Assembly (NCBI RefSeq): GCF_030269125.1
Contig: NZ_BSSM01000019.1
Location: 62,001 to 126,000 of the forward strand
DNA: 64,000 nt
Source of the DNA: Streptomyces hygroscopicus subsp. hygroscopicus
GTDB taxonomy: Bacteria; Actinomycetota; Actinomycetes; Streptomycetales; Streptomycetaceae
Reading direction: 5' to 3'
Shown: positions 59,018 through 64,000 of the stretch, in pieces
Layout: each line of letters begins with the position of its first letter
Position numbering within the stretch: the stretch's first letter is position 1
Notes under the pieces: generated by a model
Told to the model about the DNA's origin: nothing
The model's input: only the letters and a program-made list of their open reading frames with translations
Database searches by the model: none
Translations under genes and position numbers: made by a program

Positions 59018-59563
59018 CTAACGCCCGCGCAGCCGCCGTACGAGGATGCTCGCGTCCCCGCGGGACTCCAGGTCCGCCAGCACCACGGCCACCGCCTCGC
59101 GCACGATGCGGCCGCGGTCCACCGCCAGCCCGTGCTCGCCCCGGAGCACCAGACGCGCGTGCTCCAGGTCCATCAGTTCCTCGGCGGAGACGTACACCGT
59201 GATCTTCTCGTCGTGCCGCTCGCGCCCGCTGGGCCGCCGGTTCGCCGCCCGCCCCCGCTGCTTGCGCGGCTGGGCGGCGGCAGCGGCACCGTCCGGCGCG
59301 GACTGCCGGCGCCGGGCCGGGGACTCGGCGTCGGCGGAGTCCGCCTCCGCCGCCACGTGCTCCGCCCCCTCGCCGTCCCCGTTCCGCACGGGTACGGCCT
59401 GCGGCGCGTCCTCGGCGGCGGCCACGTCGTCGCTGTCCGGCGCGGGTGCCGGCACCCGGGCCTCACCGCCCGCGGCGCGCCGGGGACTCGACGGCTGCAG
59501 CGCCGTGCCCCCTGTCGTACGGAAGAGTTCGTCGGCCCCCGGCAGACTCACTCGGCGTGACAC
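59018..59563 (-). CDS. ParA-linked small DNA-binding-like protein
   Basis: A 181-residue protein. The first 110 residues are disordered, rich in Ala, Pro and Arg. The C-terminal 65 residues (RHDEKITVYVSAEELMDLEH, then DRGRIVREAVAVVLADLE) look like a ribbon-helix-helix or arc-type fold, as in centromere-binding partners of ParA. GTG 59563 has GGAGG ten bases upstream; GTG 59551 would overlap the parA stop exactly. It sits between parA and scpA. The role is inferred. Confidence 0.72.
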   Translation of the reverse strand: MSRRVSLPGADELFRTTGGTALQPSSPRRAAGGEARVPAPAPDSDDVAAAEDAPQAVPVRNGDGEGAEHVAAEADSADAESPARRRQSAPDGAAAAAQPRKQRGRAANRRPSGRERHDEKITVYVSAEELMDLEHARLVLRGEHGLAVDRGRIVREAVAVVLADLESRGDASILVRRLRGR

Positions 59564-60723
59564 CGGGCGAGCACCTCCCTGGCGAGCTGGCGGTAGGCGG
59601 CGGCGCCGACGGAGTTGGAGGCGTACGTGGTGATCGGTTCACCGGCGACCGTGGTCTCCGGGAAGCGGACCGTACGCCCGATGACCGTGTGGTAGACGTG
59701 GTCGTCGAACGCCTCGACCACGCGGGCCAGCACCTCGCGGCTGTGGACCGTGCGCGAGTCGTACATGGTGGCGAGGATGCCGTCCAGCTCCAGGTCGGGG
59801 TTGAGCCGTTCCTGGACCTTCTCGATGGTCTCGGTCAGCAGGGCCACACCGCGCAGCGCGAAGAACTCGCACTCCAGCGGCACGATCACCTTGTGCGCGG
59901 CGGTCAGCGCGTTCACCGTGAGCAGGCCCAGCGAGGGCTGGCAGTCGATCACGATGTAGTCGTAGTCGGGCAGCAGCGGCTTGAGCGCCCGCTGGAGCGT
60001 GGACTCGCGGGCGACCTCGGAGACCAGCTGGACCTCGGCGGCCGACAGGTCGATGTTGGAGGGCAGCAGGTCCATGTTGGGGACCGCGGTCTTCAGCAGG
60101 ACCTCGTCCGCGGACATGCCCCGCTCCATGAGCAGGTTGTAGACGGTGAGGTCGAGTTCCATGGGGTTGACGCCGAGACCCACCGACAGCGCGCCCTGCG
60201 GGTCGAAGTCCACGAGCAGCACGCGCCGGCCGTACTCCGCGAGCGCGGCACCCAGGTTGATGGTCGACGTCGTCTTGCCGACGCCGCCCTTCTGGTTGCA
60301 CATCGCGATGATCTTCGCGGGGCCGTGGTCGGTCAGCGGGCCCGGGATCGGGAAGTACGGCAGCGGGCGTCCGGTGGGACCGATGCGCTCACGGCGCTGG
60401 CGGGCCGCGTCGGGCGCCAGCGTGGCCGCGTACTCCGGATCGGGCTCGTACTCGGCGTCGGGGTCGTAGAAGTGCCCCTCGGGCAGTTCGTCGTAGTCGG
60501 CGAAGTGGTTGTGGGGCGCGCCACTTCCGTCGCCGGCCATGGCGTTCACGTGATGGCCATCCATGCTCTGGTGTGCTGTCCGGGGCATCGGAGATCCCGG
60601 ACTCTGGTGGGCTGCGAAGGTGCGCACAGCTACGGAGCCGACAGCCTCGAATCCCGCGGGCCCCTGGCCTCCTGCGGGCATTCCTGGTTGACCACCCCCG
60701 GGAGAAAATGTCGACTCATTCAC
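59548..60723 (-). CDS. parA: ParA/Soj-family ATPase
   Basis: A 391-residue protein. The deviant Walker A is IIAMCNQKGGVGKTTSTINL, preceded by about 130 residues of poorly ordered sequence. VLLVDFDPQGALSVGLG, DYDYIVIDCQPSLGLL and VIVPLECEFFALRGV complete the ATPase. The start is GTG 60723 with AAGGAGGT ten bases upstream. It lies with scpA/scpB, not near the replication origin parB, so it is a second chromosomal ParA. It may position the condensin system or its small partner. Confidence 0.9.
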   Translation of the reverse strand: MNESTFSPGGGQPGMPAGGQGPAGFEAVGSVAVRTFAAHQSPGSPMPRTAHQSMDGHHVNAMAGDGSGAPHNHFADYDELPEGHFYDPDAEYEPDPEYAATLAPDAARQRRERIGPTGRPLPYFPIPGPLTDHGPAKIIAMCNQKGGVGKTTSTINLGAALAEYGRRVLLVDFDPQGALSVGLGVNPMELDLTVYNLLMERGMSADEVLLKTAVPNMDLLPSNIDLSAAEVQLVSEVARESTLQRALKPLLPDYDYIVIDCQPSLGLLTVNALTAAHKVIVPLECEFFALRGVALLTETIEKVQERLNPDLELDGILATMYDSRTVHSREVLARVVEAFDDHVYHTVIGRTVRFPETTVAGEPITTYASNSVGAAAYRQLAREVLARCHAE

Positions 60724-60983
60724 AAGTCGTCTTACCTCCTTGGTGACCAGGAAACTTCTAGACAAGGTCAGCGTGGCACCATGCCGACGGTTGGCGACTC
60801 TATGGCGTGTCGGCGGTCCGCAGCAACACAATCCGCCGGACCCGGCAGGATGTGTCGGCAATGAAACATGTCGCTGTCAAGGGCGTACGGCCGTCGCACA
60901 GCAGGTTTCACCGGGGTGCGAATCGGTTGAACGGTTACGTTCGAGGCGAGTTGACCGAGCTTCGCAAAGTGACCATACACACA
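60724..60983. other. Promoter region of the parA-scp operon
   Basis: A 260-base gap holding the 5' region of the parA operon and the tail of the alanine dehydrogenase transcript. Open + strand frames run through the terminator and have no ribosome site. No parS copy was found. Confidence 0.4.
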
Positions 60984-61018
60984 TCCGGCCGGACCTTGTC
61001 GGGCAAGGTCCGGCCGGA
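60984..61018 (-). terminator. Hairpin terminator of the alanine dehydrogenase gene
   Basis: TCCGGCCGGACCTTG pairs perfectly with its complement across a TCGGG loop, a 15-bp stem 77 bases past the gene end. Confidence 0.8.
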
Positions 61019-61095
61019 CGTGGGCGGTTGACGAGACGTGTTGACGAATCGCCTTTTACCTGTGGGTGACTTAGCGACCCACCAGGTCACGAGGG

Positions 61096-62211
61096 TCAGC
61101 CGAGCAGCGAGGCCAGCTCGACGTGCTCCAGGCCGTGGGCCTCGGCGACCTCCTTGTAAACGACCTTGCCGTCATGGGTGTTGAGACCCTTGGCGAGCGC
61201 GGCGTCACGGCGCAGCGCCTCGACCCAGCCGTTGTTGGCGAGGGAGACGATGTACGGCAGCGTCGCGTTGGTGAGCGCGTTGGTGGAGGTGTTCGGCACA
61301 CCGCCCGGCATGTTGGCGACGCAGTAGAAGACCGAGTTGTGGACCTCGAAGGTCGGCTCGGCGTGGGTGGTGGGACGGGAGTCCTCGAAGCAGCCGCCCT
61401 GGTCGATCGCGATGTCGACAAGGACACTTCCGGGCTTCATGCGGGCCACCAGCTCGTTGGTGACGAGCTTCGGGGCCTTGGCACCCGGGATCAGCACCGC
61501 GCCGATGACCAGGTCGGCGTCCAGGACCGCCTTCTCCAGCTCGAAGGTGTTGGACATGATCGCCTTGACCTTCGTGCCGAAGATCTTGTCGGCCTCGCGC
61601 AGCTTGTTGATGTCACGGTCCAGCAGGGTCACGTCGAAGCCCATGCCGACGGCGACCTGGGTGGCGTTCCAGCCGGAGACGCCGCCGCCGATGACCACGG
61701 CCTTGGCCGGGGTCACGCCCGGGACGCCGCCGGGCAGCACGCCGCGGCCGCCGTTGGCGCGCATCAGGTGGTAGGCGCCGACCTGCGGGGCCAGCCGGCC
61801 CGCGACCTCGGACATCGGGGCGAGCAGCGGGAGCGCGCGGTTCGGCAGCTCGACCGTCTCGTAGGCGATGGCGGTGGTGCCGGACTCGATCAGCGCGTCC
61901 GTGCACTCCTTGGAGGCGGCCAGGTGCAGGTACGTGAAGAGGATCTGGTCCTTGCGGAGGCGGTGGTACTCCTCCGCGACCGGCTCCTTGACCTTGAGCA
62001 GCAGGTCGGCGGCGGCCCAGACCTCGTCGGCGGTGTCCAGGATCTGGCCGCCGGCGGCCACGTACTCGTCGTCCGTGATCGAGGAGCCGAGGCCGGCGCC
62101 CCGCTCGATGACGACCTGGTGGCCGTTGCGCACCAGCTCGTGCACGCCGGCGGGGGTGATGGCCACCCGGAACTCGTTGTTCTTGACCTCGCGGGGGATG
62201 CCGACCTTCAC
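61096..62211 (-). CDS. ald: Alanine dehydrogenase
   Basis: A 371-residue NAD-dependent enzyme: KVGIPREVKNNEFRVAITPA, then LLLKVKEPVAEEY, FTYLHLAASKE, AVVIGGGVSGWNATQVAVGM as the Rossmann motif, and DIAIDQGGCFEDS. It interconverts alanine and pyruvate plus ammonia. GTG 62211 gives the canonical 371 residues with AAGGA 11 bases upstream; GTG 62220 is too close to that site. Its 5' region holds a 12-bp palindrome and direct repeats that may bind an alanine or nitrogen regulator. Confidence 0.93.
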   Translation of the reverse strand: MKVGIPREVKNNEFRVAITPAGVHELVRNGHQVVIERGAGLGSSITDDEYVAAGGQILDTADEVWAAADLLLKVKEPVAEEYHRLRKDQILFTYLHLAASKECTDALIESGTTAIAYETVELPNRALPLLAPMSEVAGRLAPQVGAYHLMRANGGRGVLPGGVPGVTPAKAVVIGGGVSGWNATQVAVGMGFDVTLLDRDINKLREADKIFGTKVKAIMSNTFELEKAVLDADLVIGAVLIPGAKAPKLVTNELVARMKPGSVLVDIAIDQGGCFEDSRPTTHAEPTFEVHNSVFYCVANMPGGVPNTSTNALTNATLPYIVSLANNGWVEALRRDAALAKGLNTHDGKVVYKEVAEAHGLEHVELASLLG

Positions 62212-62256
62212 GTCGATCACGGTCCTTGGCTCAGAGGGTATGGGGGGTGCATTACA

Positions 62257-62284
62257 GGCGTACCCAGACATGCCTAGGCATACC
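62257..62284. promoter_or_regulatory. Palindrome and direct repeats upstream of ald
   Basis: ATGCCTAGGCAT (62270-62281) is a perfect 12-bp palindrome. It overlaps the second of two AGGC(G/A)TACC repeats that start about 19 bases apart. It lies 60-70 bases before the start codon, a fit position for a regulator. Confidence 0.5.
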
Positions 62285-62356
62285 GGGAGAGGCCGCAGGA
62301 ACATGCGGCAGAGCCAGTTTAATGAAGGTGTTCCGCCTGTCTAGCCTTTCATTGCA

Positions 62357-64000
62357 TCAATCTTCATCGGATGCACTGCGGATTTCGCAGGTGTTCCCGT
62401 CCGGTTCCGGGCTTGTAGCCGTGTCCGACGGCTGCTCCGGTGCCTCCTCGCCCAGCAGACGCCCGGCGGCCGCGCGGTGCAACCGGGCCGCCGTCGGGTC
62501 GCCGAGGTGCTCCAGGGTGTCGGCGAGGCGCAGCTCCAGCGCGGCCTGCAACCGGACGTCGTCCGCGCGCCGTGCCCACTCCACCGCCTCCTGGCAGGTG
62601 GCCAGCGATTCCCGGGGCCGTCCTGCGTACTCCTGCACCCGGGCCGTCTCGCTCAACGCCCGTGCGTGGGCGGCGACATCACCGCTCTTGCGGTAGGCCG
62701 CGCAGGCCGCCCGCCAGTTGCGCAGCGCCTCGCCGTAGCGGCCCGCGTAGGTGTGGGCGGTGGCGATCCGGCCGTAGAGCCGGGCGGCCTCGGCGCGCTC
62801 GTCGCGGGCCAGCCGGTCGGCCAGCGCGCGCCCGAACCAGTCGGCGGCCCGGTCGTAGTCCCCCAGCTCCAGGTGCGCGCCGCCTACGGATTCCATCGCG
62901 CGGCCGGTCGCGTACGGGTCGTTCGCCGCGCGTCCTGCGTCCAGCGCGGCCCGGTAGCGGGCCAGCGCGTCCCGGGTACGGCCGGTCTGGGCGTCCAGAT
63001 CGCCGAGGTTCAGCAGGGCCGCCGCCCGCTCCCGGGGCAGTCCGCGGCGCTCGGCGACGTCGAGGACGAGGCCGTGGACGCCGTACAGGTCGACGGCGGC
63101 CGCCTGGGTGCCGACATGCGCGGCCACGGCCCTGACCAGCTGCGACAGCAGTCGCCTCGCGAGGGTGTCCAGCTCACCGTCGGCCACCGCGAGCCGGGCG
63201 GAGGCCAGCAGAGCGGGCTTGCGGACGCGCAGCCACTCGGCGGCGGCGCGGGGGTCGGCGAAACGCAGCGCGGGGGGCAGGCCCTGGATCTTCTCCCGGG
63301 ACTGGGGGCTGTCCGTCTCGGTGATGGCCCGGCAGGAGTGGAGCAGCCGCACGGTCCGCTCCAGCATCCGCGCGCGGGCCAACTGGAGCTCCCCCGGCCG
63401 CTCCTGGGCCTCGGCGAGTCCCCGCAGCAGCGGGTGCAGCCAGCCGGGGATGTCGTACTCGGCGAGCGGGGAGTCGACCGGGCGCAGCAGGCCGAGGGCG
63501 ACGAAGTCGTCCAGGGTGGCGCGGGCGGCCTCGACCGAGCAGCCGGCGAGCGCGGAGGCGGTGTGGTCGTCGACCGGACCGGCCGGGGCGAGGCTCAGCA
63601 GTCGCAGTATCCGGGCGGCGGGGCCGGGCAGCTCCTCGTGGACCAGCCGGAAGATGCGGGCCAGCGGGGTCGCGTCCGTCTCCTCCGCGCCGTCCTGCGG
63701 GGAGGTGTGCATCCGCTTGGCGAGGTCGGAGACCGATGCCTTGGGGCGGGCGGCGAGCCAGCCGCCGGCCAGCACCAGCGTGGCGGGGTGGCCCTGGCAC
63801 GCCTCCACCAGGCTCTCGGCCGAGCGCGGGTCCACGGTGACGCGGACCGAGCCGGTGTAGCGGGTGAGCAGTTCCACGGCGGACTTGGTGTCGAGGCCGC
63901 CCAGGGTGCAGGGGCGGACGTCCGAGATGCCGGTGAGCGGCCCCTTGGAGACGGCCACGACCAGGCAGTCCGGGGCGTCCGGGAGGAGGGCGTCGACCTG
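62357..64000 (-). CDS. STAND-like NTPase with TPR repeats, 3' part (partial)
   Basis: The frame is open to the last base of the window, so the start is outside. The 547 visible residues begin inside an NB-ARC-like ATPase module (DCLVVAVSKG, then VRPCTLGGLDTKSAVELL, then CQGHPATLVLAGGWLA resembling the GxP motif). A winged-helix-like segment follows (ARILRLLSLAPAG). From about visible residue 310 there are at least four TPR-type repeats (ALLNLGDLDAQTGRTRDALA, GGAHLELGDYDRAADWFGRA, AHTYAGRYGEALRNWRAA). Such proteins are AfsR/STAND regulators or sensors; the N-terminal domain cannot be judged. Confidence 0.8.
   Translation of the reverse strand, partial: QVDALLPDAPDCLVVAVSKGPLTGISDVRPCTLGGLDTKSAVELLTRYTGSVRVTVDPRSAESLVEACQGHPATLVLAGGWLAARPKASVSDLAKRMHTSPQDGAEETDATPLARIFRLVHEELPGPAARILRLLSLAPAGPVDDHTASALAGCSVEAARATLDDFVALGLLRPVDSPLAEYDIPGWLHPLLRGLAEAQERPGELQLARARMLERTVRLLHSCRAITETDSPQSREKIQGLPPALRFADPRAAAEWLRVRKPALLASARLAVADGELDTLARRLLSQLVRAVAAHVGTQAAAVDLYGVHGLVLDVAERRGLPRERAAALLNLGDLDAQTGRTRDALARYRAALDAGRAANDPYATGRAMESVGGAHLELGDYDRAADWFGRALADRLARDERAEAARLYGRIATAHTYAGRYGEALRNWRAACAAYRKSGDVAAHARALSETARVQEYAGRPRESLATCQEAVEWARRADDVRLQAALELRLADTLEHLGDPTAARLHRAAAGRLLGEEAPEQPSDTATSPEPDGNTCEIRSASDED

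Noticed and set aside
60880..60960. GTTTCACCGGGG and TGAAACATG near parA as parS sites
   Set aside because: Neither extends to the GTTTCACGTGAAAC palindrome.

Overview
This 64 kb window is high-GC actinobacterial chromosome, almost certainly Streptomyces. The evidence is very strong third-position GC, many GTG and TTG starts, long GC-rich hairpin terminators without a U-tract, and Streptomyces-typical genes: streptogrisin proteases, a secreted GDSL lipase, a SepF paralogue, DUF5685, DUF5925, I78 and an Rpf-like LysM protein. No rRNA, tRNA, CRISPR, insertion sequence or prophage is visible. It reads as conserved core or flanking-core chromosome with some strain-specific repeat growth and one decaying locus.

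Layout. 1-5.8 kb: 3' end of a GntR/UTRA regulator, an orphan type ISP-like protein, a TetR regulator divergent from a DrrAB-type ABC exporter with two near-identical operators, a CoA-transferase and a small conserved protein. 6.2-15.8 kb: a secreted lipase, then an exopolysaccharide cluster (small membrane protein, two GT2 transferases, polysaccharide deacetylase, a 1184-residue flippase/membrane fusion, and a convergent GH39-like hydrolase). 15.8-21.4 kb: AAA ATPase, DUF72, GntR, GNAT, DUF402, methyltransferase, and a secreted alpha/beta lipase under a candidate Crp-like site. 21.5-22.3 kb: decayed DNA with a cupin pseudogene. 22.3-26.8 kb: an SOS-type pair, DnaE2 plus a Y-family protein lacking polymerase catalytic residues, under a near-consensus LexA box. 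27.0-29.4 kb: two S1 proteases.

29.6-36.4 kb is a probable organosulfur uptake and use locus. A substrate-binding lipoprotein on + diverges from permease, FAD/NAD(P) protein, ATPase and a flavin monooxygenase fused in frame to DUF1684 on -. The + transcript begins with a leaderless 23-codon peptide ending Ser-Ser-Ser-Cys-stop; its last codons can pair with the ribosome site of the binding-protein gene. This cysteine-attenuator-like arrangement is the most interesting feature of the window. A DUF5685 protein with an extraordinary Cys-rich tail lies next to it.

37.9-47.6 kb: SepF, acyl-CoA dehydrogenase with a perfect operator, MFS exporter, a PIG-V-like mannosyltransferase, PAP2 phosphatase, I78 inhibitor, Rpf-like transglycosylase and two hypothetical proteins. 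47.6-52.2 kb: der-plsC-cmk-tyrA-aroH, all on -, mostly with 4-bp overlaps. 52.4-56.1 kb: Rieske lipoprotein, two RlaP-type nucleotidyltransferases and an ADP-ribosylglycohydrolase whose ribosome site lies inside a 35-bp palindrome. 56.1-60.7 kb: rluB-scpB-scpA-small DNA-binding-like protein-parA, a chromosome-segregation operon. 61.1-64.0 kb: alanine dehydrogenase and the 3' part of an NTPase/TPR gene cut by the window end.
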